Position numbers and translations under genes: made by a program. Under the pieces are notes generated by a model. That model did not search any database, had not been told where the DNA came from, and saw only the letters and a list, made by a program, of their open reading frames with translations. Shown one piece after another: positions 30,088-40,561 of a stretch of 64,000 bases of DNA; position 1 is the stretch's first letter; each line of letters starts with the position of its first letter. This DNA comes from Chrysophaeum taylorii (Eukaryota > Sar > Pelagophyceae > Pelagomonadales > Pelagomonadaceae): assembly GCA_029834535.1 (NCBI GenBank), contig JAQMWT010000322.1:124001-188000 (forward strand), read 5' to 3'.

Positions 30088-32877
30088 ATGGAGGACTCCT
30101 CCTCCTCCTCCTCCTCCTCCTCCAGGTCGTCGTCGTCGTCGGATATGCGCGCGAACGAGGTCGAGGACGTGGTCCGGCTGGGGCTGGGGCTCGAGATGTG
30201 GTCTCGGTCGAACAGTGGGGAGTACGGGGGGGCGCGGCTGGGCGTGGGTGGGGACGGCACAGCCCTGCTCTCGCGCAGCGCGCGGCGCGCGCTGGGTTGC
30301 GTGGAGTCGCTGAGCGCGGGGGCCAAGGCGGTCGTGGGTCGCGTCGCCGCGCGGTCGCTGGGGGCGACCGGAGACGAGTGGATCCGGTGCGCGTGCGGTT
30401 ACGGCGCGAAAGCGTGCGGTCGAGCGAAATGCGTCAGGCACGTGCTGGACCCCCGGGACCGGCTGTGCGAGGAAGAGCGGCGGAGGCGGACGCGGGAGGT
30501 CGCGGCCGAGCTGGTGGCGGCGGGGGCGGCGGTCGCGGCGCCGTCAAATGACGGCGGCGCGGCGACCAGCGACCGGAGGGACCTCGCGCGTCGCGTCGCC
30601 GAGTCGCGCGCGCTGACGAACGAGCAGCGGCGGGCGTGGCTTGCCGCGACGGGCGCCAAGGTCAAGAGAACGGGGCGTCGAAACGACTACGTCGCGGCGA
30701 TCGTCGCGCACGCCGGACAGCGCGGCATTCTGGGCTCCCCGCCCCTCTGGGCGCCGCTGGCCGGGGTGCTGCGGCGCGACGGCGACGAGTTCTTCCTCTT
30801 GCGGCTCGAGGCGCGCGCGTCGGCCGCCCTGCGGCGCGCGCGACGGCTCCTGTGCGCGATCGTCGATGGCGGCGACCGCGCCGCGAGCGAGCGCGCCGGC
30901 GCGAATTTCTTCGAGGCTTCCTTCGCCGGCCGGCTGCCGTCGCGCCTCGGCTTTGCCGACTACGCTATTCGCTCCCGCCGGTACCCGGTATTCGCGTCGC
31001 GGAGCGACTTCGAGTGCTGGGAGGCGGCCGTCGAGCTGCGTGCCGCGCAGGACGCGTGTGTCGAGGACGCGATGCTCGACGCGAGCCGCAGTGTCTGGGA
31101 GCGCCGGCGCGCGCGGCGCCTCGCTTCTATCGCGTCGGCTCGAGCCGAGCGAGCCAAGCTGCCCGAGGACCTCGCCCGCGAGCGCCGGGCCCAGCGCCAG
31201 CGCGCCAAGCGCACCGCGCAGGCGGTGCGCAACATGCGGGAACGCGGCGCGCTCGACGACGACACCCTCGCCGACAGGCTCCGGGCCGCGTTCGGAGCCG
31301 ACCTCGACGACGGTCTCCGAGAACCCCCCCGGCCCGCTGCTCGTTTAATAAACCACGATAACGACTCGACGGACGACGACGCGTTCGACGGAGACGAGTC
31401 GTTTAGCGCGCGCAACGCTGCCGTCGGGCGCGTGCTGGCGTGCTCCCCGGGCGGCGGAAGCGGTGTCGCGCGATACGGGTTGTGGGCGGTCGCGTGCTTG
31501 CGGCGTCGCGCGCGGTGGCGACGGCTGAACTCGTCGTCGCGGTCGGAGGTGGAGGCCCCAGGCGGCGGCGCCGAGGACGTCGACTGGGAGGGCCCCTTCG
31601 GCGGGCTCGACGCGTCCCTCGTTTTGGTCGAGGTTGCGTTGCGCGGGGTCTCGTGCCCGGACGTAACCGGGACTCTCGAGGACCTCGCGGGCGAAGACGA
31701 CAAGGCGGCGCGGTGGCGTATCGTCGAGATCCTGCGGTTTCTCGCGCACTGCTGCTCGGGTGGCGCGGGCGCGAGTCTGCGCGGGCGCGTGCTGTCGCGG
31801 CTCTCCGTGAGTCTCGGGGGCCGCAATGCGCCGCGCGCGGGGCGACACCTCGACTGCCCGCGCGCGAGAGCCGCTCTCCTCTCGGCCGCGATAAACGACC
31901 CCGACCTTCCGCCCGAGCACCGCGTCGAGTTCGAGAAGGTTCTCCTCGCGAAGCGGCGGCGGCGGCACTCGGATTTCCCGACGGACGTCATTTCCGGCGG
32001 CAATCCGCTCGCGCGGCGCGTCGGCCAAAAATCGCAGCTCGTGTCGCGCCGCGAAGACTACTCGAGGCTCGGCGTCGACGTCGAGGAGTACGCGCTCGAA
32101 TTCTACGCGGCCGAAGGGTGGTGGGGTTCGCACTGCGAGGGCCGCCTCCTCCGCCCGCTCGCGACTTTGCTGCTGTGGGAGTGCCTCTTCGACGACGCGC
32201 ACGCGGGCGCCTTCGTGCATCCGTGGCAAACGGTTCCGCGAGACCTATTCGCGTCGCGACGAATTTTCCGTCGACGTCGCGCGCGTCGCCTCGAAGAGAC
32301 CTTGGCCGCCATCCGCGCGGCCTCGCAAGCGGACCTCGCTGATATTGTCGCGACGGCCTACGCGACCCGCTTCGACACGCGAGGCTTCGCCGAACGCCGC
32401 GTCCCCGTGGCCCTGCTGCAGGCGCTCGCCCTCGGCCTCGGCCCCACGGCCGTCGCGGGCCTCCTGGCTGCTTTTGCCGACCGCTTTACGACCTCCGGAC
32501 TTCCGGACCTTCTCATGCTCCGCGTCGCGCTCGACGATCTCTTCGTTCCGCCGGAGACGCTCCTCGAATGGCTCACCCAGGGCCCCCCCCCGACCCCCGA
32601 CCGCGCGCTGCTCGGTCGAGGCGTGCGCGACGACGCCGCGAGATGCGACGCCGACCTCGAGGCCTGGCTCCGACGGCCTCTGCCCCCTGCCAAGCTCGCC
32701 GCGCGCTTCGAGACGCGCCTCGTCGAGGTCAAGTCCTACAACGATTCTCTCTGGGAAGGTCAAGTCGTCTGGCTCGAGGCTCTCCTCGAGGCGGGCGTCG
32801 ACGCCCGCCTCGCGACGCTCCCTCTCTCGACTGCCTTCGAAAAAAAAAAGAAGGACGAGGATGATGAGACGTGCTAG
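30088..32877 (+). CDS. FAN1: Fanconi-associated nuclease FAN1
   Basis: An intronless 929-residue protein. The C-terminal third carries FAN1 signatures: EYALEFYAAEGWWGSHCEG and LLLWECLFDD (about 670-715), PWQTVPRDLF, then the VRR_NUC nuclease module. The module has TAVAGLLAAFADRFTTSGLP, continuing DLLML (about 790-820), and RLVEVKSYNDSLWEGQVVWL (about 877-896). The Pro-Asp of GLPD and the Glu-x-Lys of EVK are the expected PD-(D/E)xK metal-binding residues. FAN1 is a 5' flap structure-specific nuclease in interstrand-crosslink repair, acting in the nucleus. The N-terminus starts with a poly-Ser run and has a Cys cluster (CACGYGAKACGRAKC, near 110) instead of an obvious UBZ finger. A 55-residue insertion separates the two catalytic blocks. 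It lies 102 bp after CFAP58. Confidence 0.92.
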   Translation: MEDSSSSSSSSSRSSSSSDMRANEVEDVVRLGLGLEMWSRSNSGEYGGARLGVGGDGTALLSRSARRALGCVESLSAGAKAVVGRVAARSLGATGDEWIRCACGYGAKACGRAKCVRHVLDPRDRLCEEERRRRTREVAAELVAAGAAVAAPSNDGGAATSDRRDLARRVAESRALTNEQRRAWLAATGAKVKRTGRRNDYVAAIVAHAGQRGILGSPPLWAPLAGVLRRDGDEFFLLRLEARASAALRRARRLLCAIVDGGDRAASERAGANFFEASFAGRLPSRLGFADYAIRSRRYPVFASRSDFECWEAAVELRAAQDACVEDAMLDASRSVWERRRARRLASIASARAERAKLPEDLARERRAQRQRAKRTAQAVRNMRERGALDDDTLADRLRAAFGADLDDGLREPPRPAARLINHDNDSTDDDAFDGDESFSARNAAVGRVLACSPGGGSGVARYGLWAVACLRRRARWRRLNSSSRSEVEAPGGGAEDVDWEGPFGGLDASLVLVEVALRGVSCPDVTGTLEDLAGEDDKAARWRIVEILRFLAHCCSGGAGASLRGRVLSRLSVSLGGRNAPRAGRHLDCPRARAALLSAAINDPDLPPEHRVEFEKVLLAKRRRRHSDFPTDVISGGNPLARRVGQKSQLVSRREDYSRLGVDVEEYALEFYAAEGWWGSHCEGRLLRPLATLLLWECLFDDAHAGAFVHPWQTVPRDLFASRRIFRRRRARRLEETLAAIRAASQADLADIVATAYATRFDTRGFAERRVPVALLQALALGLGPTAVAGLLAAFADRFTTSGLPDLLMLRVALDDLFVPPETLLEWLTQGPPPTPDRALLGRGVRDDAARCDADLEAWLRRPLPPAKLAARFETRLVEVKSYNDSLWEGQVVWLEALLEAGVDARLATLPLSTAFEKKKKDEDDETC

Positions 32878-34730
32878 CCACCTGCTGACTGACACCCCCG
32901 TCTCGTGCGCCTGCGCACTCCGCGGATGGATGGATGACTGCCTGCCTGCCTGCCGACAGCCCTCGATCGTGATGTGATCGACGACTTTTTTTATGGACGT
33001 CCGTGCTTCCGGCCGAGGCATATCCTACTTTTTTTTCCGGCGGTCGCCCGCTTTGCACGCTTCCGCGCTCAACACGCTCGGGCACGTGCGGCCTGGCAGA
33101 GCCTCGCGGCGAAGGTCTAGCTCGTGCCTCGCCGCTACGACCGCAACGCTTCTTCTTCTTCTTCTTCTTCTTCTTCCGCGCCAATTTGTCTACCGCGCTT
33201 AGAAGCAGCAGCAGCAGCAGCAGTAGCAGCACCACCGTGCTCTCGGTCGTTCTGCGACAATCCTCGGCCGCCGTTTTTTGCGCTTTGCCGCCACCGCCTG
33301 TTTCACCAGCTTCCTGCGCGACATTTCTCGTCACAAACGAAACTGCGTTTGGTGCTCGGCACTCCTCGATGGCGACCAAGCCGTTTCCAATGATGTGGCT
33401 CGCACCAACCGCACGCGGCTTCCACCGTGCCCATTCACACGATTGGACCTCTACTCTCTGAATTCCGCGCTGCCTCGCGCCTGCGCATCTTCCCTGTCGT
33501 TGCAGCTCGTGACGCGGCCCGTGCCGCCCAAGTCGGCAGCGGCAGTCCAACTCCTGAATCTTCGCGGGCTGCCGCTGTTTCTGTCGATTCTCGCCTTGCC
33601 CGTCGAGCCTCCACCCGCCCACTTTCCGTGATGCCCGCCACCATTTGCGCTCGCTCGCGTTCCACTTGCGATCGCGGTCTTGCAGCCTTCTTCGCGCCCG
33701 CCGCGCCCTCGTCGACCGTCGGGCACTCGCATGTCCTCGGAGATCTTCGCGCAGCGATTAACGTAGTTTCCATCATCGACCTCATCATACCGCCGTCCTA
33801 ACTAACTTCAGACCTCTCCCGAGCACGGGAGCCAGGCCGGACCGGCAGGAGCCGGTACAGAATCACAGAGGAAAAGTCACACAGTTGGGGCAGAGGCGAG
33901 GGACGAGGACGGACTTGTTGATGGTGGACCGTCACTGCGCGCGGTCTTGTGCGAGGTCGTGCAAAAGCGTCGCAGGCCGCGGACGTGTTGGTCCACGAAT
34001 AATCGACCTGTCCGTCGCGTTCTGCCCAACCGAGCGAACCCCATCCCAGCGCGGACTTTCCGGGTGCTAACCGGCCAGCCCGGGAGGCGAGCAGGCACCG
34101 TCTCACTCCACCGTCCAGTGGTGATCTTCTCGCCTTTGGTACATGAGCCTCCGCAGCCTACTCCTTCGGCGGGCGCCAAGGTGCGGCATCGCTCGACATC
34201 CTCGCAGACCGATTTGCGGGCTTCGCCGCCGCTGGGTGCTACGACCTCCTCATTAATGGTTTGTCGACGATGTGTGGCTCGCGTGCGTTCCTGCATGCGC
34301 ATACGCGCGGCCGCCGCCCTCGACGACGACGACGACGACGACGACGACTCGGAAGCACTACGCGCATTGCAGCTCGCAGAATCTGGTGGCCTCTCTCTGG
34401 CATATCTTTTTCGAAACCTACTGCGCGCCTCGGCCAAAGGCGGTATTGGCCCCAACCAGTGCCAAAGCAATGAAATCCTCTCCTTTCTAGTGCAACAGCC
34501 CTTCCAGAGTAACGTCAAGGCTCGTTCTGTGACGAACAATATCGACAGCGTTGAGACTTAGCCTGTCTGTTCGCGGGGCATTGCCCGGGGTGGTGTACTA
34601 CTTGGTTGTGTTCCCACCTTGGTGGCTCTTATCCGTGAGGTCAAACGAATGAACGCCCCGATGCCGACGCTAGCTGCGCGCCCGACGCGCACCCTATTTT
34701 TTTCGGTGTCGTCCTCATCCGTGCCACTGG
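32878..34730. other. Decayed accessory region downstream of FAN1
   Basis: No intact gene is seen. Simple repeats include a CTT run (33148-33177) and a CAG run (33206-33228). Frames between 33270 and 33800 are short and shifted. The dispersed repeat at 33804-34099 lies inside. A plus-strand frame at 33947-34561 is open, with a poly-Asp run and LAYLFRNLLRASAKGGIGPN; it may be the N-terminal relic of the LINE that follows. Confidence 0.5.
33804..34099 (+). repeat. Dispersed repeat family B, copy 2
   Basis: It has the same ends, in the same order and orientation, as 11492-11816: AACTTCAGACCTCTCCCGAG at the left and AACCGGCCAGCCCGGGAGGC at the right. About 230 bp of interior differs. Some ends differ by small substitutions, so this family is older than the 255-bp MITE. 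Confidence 0.6.
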
Positions 34731-36350
34731 ATGGTGACAGCCTCCACTCCGAGATCTTTTGAGGTGTTGTATCCGATAAACGTTGCGGTCGTCGTCGGTT
34801 CCCCCTCCCGCCGCGTCTTTGGCGTCCAAACCCACGTCATCATCAACCTCAACGAGCGCAATGCCTTCAACGAGCTCAAGGGGCGGAAGTTCGTGGACGT
34901 GCTCGACTATCACTCCAATGCTAACTTAAGCGGCGGGTCTTTGGCTATTATTCGTTTGTTAGCAACTTCCGCTGTGGCGGTCTGCGACTCGACCGCCTGG
35001 CTCGTGTCCCCTTGGACACTCAAGAGGGCGGCCAGCACTGCGTTCCAATTTACCTGCCTGCCTGCTACCTGGCGACCATAATGCTGCTGCACACGCCCTT
35101 GATGCCGCTTGCGCGCGCGTGGCGGCTACGCTCGCTTTGGCATGGACGACGGCGTCATCTCCGGTGCCTCTCGTGATGATGTTTGTGGACGCTCTGCTGC
35201 AGTACGTCCGCCAAGCCAACGACCAGGGTCTCTGCCTAGACAAGTGTGTGGCGTTATGTCCGGCGCTTGGCACGGGATTCCTTGGCCATCTCGACGTCAC
35301 CATCCAAGCTGCGCCGAATAGATGGCACTCTCGCGTGCATCCCTGTTATTCTTGGCGGCCTCGCTGTCTACGGCGTACCCATCTGGGCCCGCCGAGGACT
35401 CTTATGTCGTCTCTACTTTGCAAAGCGAGGTTGACGATCAAGTGAGCTACGTTAACACTTTTGGCGCTGAGCAGTGTATGTAGTCTGTAGCCCACTACTG
35501 CATTGCTCCGCGCATGGACTACCTCGCGCAGCATTGTCGTGCTCCACAGCTTCGGCGACGCCGCTTTCAACTTCGTCGTCACCGCACTCGGAGCACAGCT
35601 GCTTCGGATCTTTGACACTGACGGCATCGTCATCCAACTTCTTCGTCTTTTTTGACCGAATGGGGGTGGCATCTTCTTGTCACCGGCTGCCACTCGGCGC
35701 AGGCTCTCGAGGATGCGTGGGACAGGTTTCGCACTGATCTTCGTATGATGCTGGCTTCCCACGGCGGCGCTGGTTCTGGTGACCCCTGCCTACGTCCAGC
35801 TCGTCGACGGTCCTCTCGCCCGCGAGTTCGTCTGTCTCCATGGGCATCCCTTGGATCACCCCGCTGCTCTGACACCTCTGCTCATACCCAAGCTCCAACG
35901 TGCCTCTCAGTGCGATGCATCTCGGGTCGCTGCGCTCTGGCGATTGATTACGCACACTTCCGATCGACAGTCTCGTCTGTCGCGGCTTCCTTTTGGGATC
36001 GCTATGCTTCCAACACCCAACCGCTGTTGCTGGGCCAGCATGTGTCCCCAATCCTCTGGGTATCCAGCTTGCACGGACCTCGTGGGTACTTGCATTATGG
36101 GCAAGGACGACGTTTTCGACGCGTCCGGCGAGATCATCCTCCTCAACCATAGCTCTTCGAGTTACCGCGAATTAACACGGACTGCCTGGCTGATGACATA
36201 CTCCGCTACATCTCACCTCCCCCCGCGAGGCCGGCATCCCGAGGTCTCCGGCATCTTTGCTGTCGTCATCGCCCCCGCTCGCGTCTCTACGGCCGGTATC
36301 AACAGGCAACTTCTATCAACGCATACCTGATATCCACGTCACGCGAGCAG
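34731..36350 (+). pseudogene. Decayed LINE reverse-transcriptase relic
   Basis: Adjacent short frames on the plus strand recall a non-LTR reverse transcriptase. They read THVIINLNERNAFNELKGRK (near 34830-34890; motif A of intact copies is L-D-x-x-N-A-F-N), DDGVISGASRDDV (near 35145-35185, in place of Y-A-D-D) and, shifted, LCLDKCVALCPALG (near 35230-35275). Further downstream ALEDAWDRFRTDLRMML (35705-35755) matches the thumb-like region. Many frameshifts and stops mean it is inactive. The order and spacing of the blocks, not any one match, support the call. Confidence 0.45.
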
Positions 36351-36554
36351 CTCTGCGATGTCGAGACGCTCGCAAGGTGCACCCGCCCTTCCCCTGTCTA
36401 TCGGCGCGCAGCGCAAGTCCACAACACCCACATTCGCCGCGCACCATCGACGGCATGAATCGCCCGGCCTGGCGCCCCGCTACCACCCGCTACCACCCTC
36501 GTGTGTTCAACCAAAGAGCCGTTGGTCCATTGGTTCTTGCGCGTCAGTCCGAGT

Positions 36555-36584
36555 GTTCGTTCGTTCGTTCGTTCGTTCGTTCGT
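36555..36584 (+). repeat. (GTTC)n microsatellite in the TMEM144 5' leader
   Basis: Seven GTTC units end 15 bp before the ATG at 36599, so the run must lie in the promoter or 5' UTR. The same tetranucleotide occurs at 59958-59991. Confidence 0.85.
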
Positions 36585-36598
36585 GTGGTAGAGAGAGG

Positions 36599-38216
36599 AT
36601 GTCGGCTGGTCGCGGGTATGGGTGCGCGTTCCTGGCCGCCGTGCTGTACGGCGTGCAGTACACTCCCGTGAAAGCGTACCCGGTGTACGACGGATCCAAG
36701 TTCCAGTGCGTCGTCGTGTGTGCGTGGATTGGTCGACGACGCTTCGCCCCAGGTGGTTCATGAGTGCCGGAATCGCGTTTTCGGGACTCGTGCCCGCGCT
36801 CATCCTGTCGAGCGGGCCTTTGTACGTGATTCCCTACGGAATCCTCGGGGGCGCATTGTGGGGCACGGCGAACGTTCTGGTGATCCCAACGGTCAAGTTC
36901 CTCGGGCTGGGCGTCGGTTTCGCGATGTATCACGCGATCAACATGGCCGTAGGATACGCCATCGGTCGGTTCGGGCTCCTTGGCGCACCCAAGGAGCTCG
37001 CGCGGCACCCCGCGCTCCGGGACGGGGGCCTCTGGCTCTTGCTTATCTCCCTCGCCTTCATGATCTTCGTCGAACCAGAGATTCACGATCCGGTCGAACG
37101 CGGTTCCGGCGACGACGCGAGGATGCCGCCGCGCCAGAACTCGGAAAGTCATCTCCCCGCTGTCGCGGCAGGAAGAAATCGCGCTCCCAACAAGGCGACG
37201 CGCAAGATGGACTTGCTTCTGTCGGCGGCGGCCATCAAGAGGCACGACGCCGGCCCGAATTCGAGAAAGCCCGGCGAGATCTCGCGCGCCCTCAGCGCCG
37301 GCCAGCTCGAGGAGCAGTCGATCAACGCCGGAGCACGGCTGGCGCGCCAGGGCTACATGAACTGGCGCCGGGGCTTCGCGAAGGGCGCCCTCGAAACCTC
37401 GAGTGGCGTGGTCGGCGTCCGGGCCCAGGTCCACAAGGACCGCGTCCTCACCAACATACGGAACTCGCCGCTTCTCTGGCCGCTCTACGAGCAGGCCACC
37501 GTCAGGACTCGCTACCGCGGCATGATCTCGAGCGTCGAGCTCCTGGTCGACGACCGCGACGACGCGGAAGCGGCGGGAGCGGCGGCAGCAGCGCACGAGG
37601 CATCGTCGCTTCTCGACCGAGCGACCGGCAAGGCCCGCGACGACGCCAAGGCCTCGGCGCGCGCCCACAAACGACGGAGATTCGCCGTCGGCGGCGCCTG
37701 CGGCCTCGTCGCCGGCCTCCTCTGCGGCATCAACATGCTTCCATACGTCCTCTACCTCCAACAGCAGCGCACCAGAAACTTCCCGGGCTACGAGCCCTCC
37801 TTCGACGACACCCTCTGCTTCTTCTTCTCGCAGTGCTTTGGCGTCTTCGTCGCCGCGACCACCCTCCTCGCCCTCTGTGCCGCCGCCGCCAGGCTCGCCC
37901 GAATCGAACTCAAGAGCCCGGCCGTCTGGCCACCCTGGGTTGCCGGCACGCTCTGGTCGGCTGGCTTCCTCCTCGCCGCGGTCGCCGTCGCCGACCTCGG
38001 CATGGCCCAAGCCTACACGTACGCTGCCTTTTCTTCTTCTTCCCGCGCCATTTCATTTTTCTATCGCGCAGCTACGATGCGATCGGTCCCGTCATGATCT
38101 CAGCCTGCATCTCCTTTGTCTGCGGCGAGATCGTCGGTACCACCAACACGATCGTCTTCCTCGTCGCCCTCGCCCTCCAGGCCGCCGGCGTCATCGCGAT
38201 CGCCACCGGCGCCTAG
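36599..38216 (+). CDS. TMEM144: TMEM144-family membrane transporter
   Basis: Exons 36599-36705, 36753-38018 and 38072-38216 (introns of 47 and 53 bases; donors GTGCGT and GTACGC, acceptors CCCCAG and GCGCAG) give 505 residues. Exon 1 encodes FLAAVLYGVQYTPVKAY, which joins in frame to QWFMSAGIAFSGL, then PYGILGGALWGTANVLVIPT and AIGRFGLLG. This is the TMEM144/EamA-like pattern of paired five-helix repeats. The second repeat resumes near residue 365 (GLVAGLLCGINMLPYVLY) and ends in TYDAIGPVMISACISFVCGE, continuing IVG, only after splicing. TMEM144 proteins are putative sugar transporters of endomembranes; the substrate is unknown. The central cytosolic loop of about 190 residues is much longer than in animals and is basic and Ala-rich. 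Confidence 0.88.
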
Positions 38217-38423
38217 GTCCCGCCCATCTGCGAGCTTTAACACCGCAGCGCAACACCGAGAGGAGAAGCAGCGCGAAGAGAATGATAAGGCGGCGGAGGA
38301 GGGAGGGAGGGAGGGAGGGAGGGAGGGAGGGAGGATCCCGTTTTCTTCTTCTGACGTGTATACGTTGCCCCTCGAATCTCGTCTTGGGGCCCTCTGCTCG
38401 TCCGTCTGTCCGCGAAGGCTCAT

Positions 38424-38458
<35 letters not shown>

Positions 38459-39662
38459 TATCCTCAGGCTCATGCTCGACTAAGAGCATCACGCGCGCTT
38501 CCTCTAGATTCATACGAGGGTCCCCTCATGAACCAGCGCGCTAGATTTCACGTGCGTGTCGTTGTTACTTCAATAAGATTATTGGACCTAATCCGGGGTT
38601 CCGTATGTGCGCACCGCCACCATGTTTCCCCTCTACCGTAGCTTACGTTGGCAGAGCACCCTCTCTCTCTTTCTCTCTCTAAAGAGAGAGACTCGAGTAG
38701 ACATCCCGCGACTCTATGCTGCCGTCGGGGTGTCGTCTCCGACAAGACCTTCGTACTTCCATCTTCCCTGGCTGATGAAAAGACGCCCTGTCCGCCAGTC
38801 GCATCATAATTCTGCCACTACTACCCCTCAGTTCGCATTACTGCTGTATTACGATTTGTTCTGTGATGGAAGAAAGCAGCAGAATGTTACTGTCATGGGC
38901 GCATGACTAGGGGGAGGGCGTCGTTTTCGGGGAGTCTTCGGACAAAGGCGCGCCGCGAGCTCGCCGACCAAAGTTCGTTCGACGAACGGGCCTTTGCGAA
39001 CGCGTTCGAGGCGACCTCGCGATCTATCTCTTAAACCGAGTGCATCTAGGGGTCGCGACCGGGTGTTGCGCGTCGTCTTGCTTCTCGGCGTCACCTTCCT
39101 CAGAAGTAGCCCGCGGCCCTTTGACCGTCCAAAGTTGGAGTCCACCCCCCAACGACAAACTAAACTTTCCTGGCGAGACCTCGCATCGGACGCGGCAAGC
39201 TAGACCCATCTGCCTCCCCTTGATTTGCGCAGCCCTCGGACCGCCGCATAGGCGAGGGGAAGCACATGACGAACAGGCTCACTACGGCAGGACGCGCCGT
39301 ACTCGAGCGTCGCGGCGAATTCGCGGCCACCAGCGGGGTTTCTGGATCAAACAACGGCTCGGGTGGCAGTTTGAACCGCACGCGAGCTTTAGCATCTTCG
39401 AACGCCCATCTTCAACGAGCTGAAGAAGAATCGCGCGACAGCTTTTCCTCGGAAAAACTACGGACTCGAAGCCGGCAAAACTCTTGCAAAGATAATCGCG
39501 CGATCGATCTCGACGCCGTCGACGCGTTTTGCGTGGTGTTATCCCGGAAATGAAACTAGGACGACGGGACCCACGAAGCGACGCGTTCGGAGCTTCGTGG
39601 AGATGCGCGAGGACAGTCGAGATGATTTCCACCATAAGAAAACGCGACGCGCCTCGCTCGCG
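38217..39662. other. Convergent spacer with simple repeats
   Basis: No recognised gene. It holds a GGGA tetranucleotide run (38297-38334), a six-base CTCAGG run repeated about seven times (38420-38456) and a CT-rich tract (38660-38692). A plus-strand frame at 39040-39423 followed by a shifted frame (IFNELKKNRATAFPRKNYGL near 39405-39465) may be an old coding relic, but no family is recognised. Confidence 0.55.
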
Positions 39663-40541
39663 TCAAGCGACCTCGGACAAATTCCCGCCGTCGGATTCGC
39701 CCGCTCGACGAGAAGCATTCTCTTGAGAAGAAGAAGAAACAGGAGGTTTGCAGTCCCCTCCTTCTTTTTCGTCGTCGAGAGCTTGGTTGGCGAGGTCATA
39801 TATTTTGTAGTCGAGGGCGTTGCGGCGCTCGAAGAGGTCGACGACGTTTTGGTCGGCTTTGCCGCGCGTTTCCGAGCCCGGGGATCGGTTGATGACGGGT
39901 CCGACAGGGATCGGGTCGAGACCCAAGAGGTTGAAGAATTTGGCGTAGGAATCTTCGAGTCGCTCGGCGACGAAGACGACCGCGTACCTTTTTTTGAGGC
40001 GGTCGAGTCCGACAGTTTCGTCAAAGCCGAGCCACAAGGCCATGAAATTGTCGACGGCGACCGAACCGACCCGCCGGCCTCGCCAACCGACCTCGGCCTG
40101 CCAAGCCTCGAGATCGTCCTCGCGTCGCGGTGGGACGGCGAGGTACCAGTCGTCGAAGGAGACGCGACGACGATGCGCGTTCGAGTAGGCGTAGTGCGAC
40201 TGAAGCCGGCGGAGGGGTTCGCGCACCGAGGCGACCACGATGGGGTGATTCCGGAAGCACATGTTGTAGGGGACTTCCTTGACGACGGTCGAGAGGCCGG
40301 CCTCGCGCGCGCCGCGTCTCACGGCCGACCCGATCGTCTCCGACGCTGTCTTGAGCACCTTGATGTACAGGAGGTCGCCCTCTTCGCACGGCGGCCTCGG
40401 GGGTGATGGCGAAGAAGAATCTGCCGGCTGCCCTTCTATTCGTCGTCGTCGTCGTCGTCGTCGTTCCAATTTGCACCGCGGGTCATCGCACTCGTCCTCG
40501 CCCGCCACTGTCATCAGGAAGAGGATCCACAACGATCCCAT
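39663..40541 (-). CDS. Golgi-type sulfotransferase family protein
   Basis: The 292-residue protein starts at the ATG at 40541, which gives a short signal peptide or anchor (MGSLWILFLMTVAG). The frame is open further upstream, but only with basic, low-complexity sequence overlapping the preceding gene. LLYIKVLKTASETIGSAV (near residue 58) is the PAPS 5'-phosphosulfate loop and VVASVREPLRRLQSHYAY (near 103) the 3'-phosphate-binding block of the Sulfotransfer_2/galactose-3-O-sulfotransferase type. The Lys of KVLKTA and the Arg/Ser of REP...S are the expected PAPS contacts. It likely sulfates glycans in the Golgi lumen. Its start is only 20 bp after the stop of the kelch gene on the same strand. 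Confidence 0.85.
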   Translation of the reverse strand: MGSLWILFLMTVAGEDECDDPRCKLERRRRRRRRIEGQPADSSSPSPPRPPCEEGDLLYIKVLKTASETIGSAVRRGAREAGLSTVVKEVPYNMCFRNHPIVVASVREPLRRLQSHYAYSNAHRRRVSFDDWYLAVPPRREDDLEAWQAEVGWRGRRVGSVAVDNFMALWLGFDETVGLDRLKKRYAVVFVAERLEDSYAKFFNLLGLDPIPVGPVINRSPGSETRGKADQNVVDLFERRNALDYKIYDLANQALDDEKEGGDCKPPVSSSSQENASRRAGESDGGNLSEVA

Positions 40542-40561
40542 ATTACTACTATCCGTTGCGG

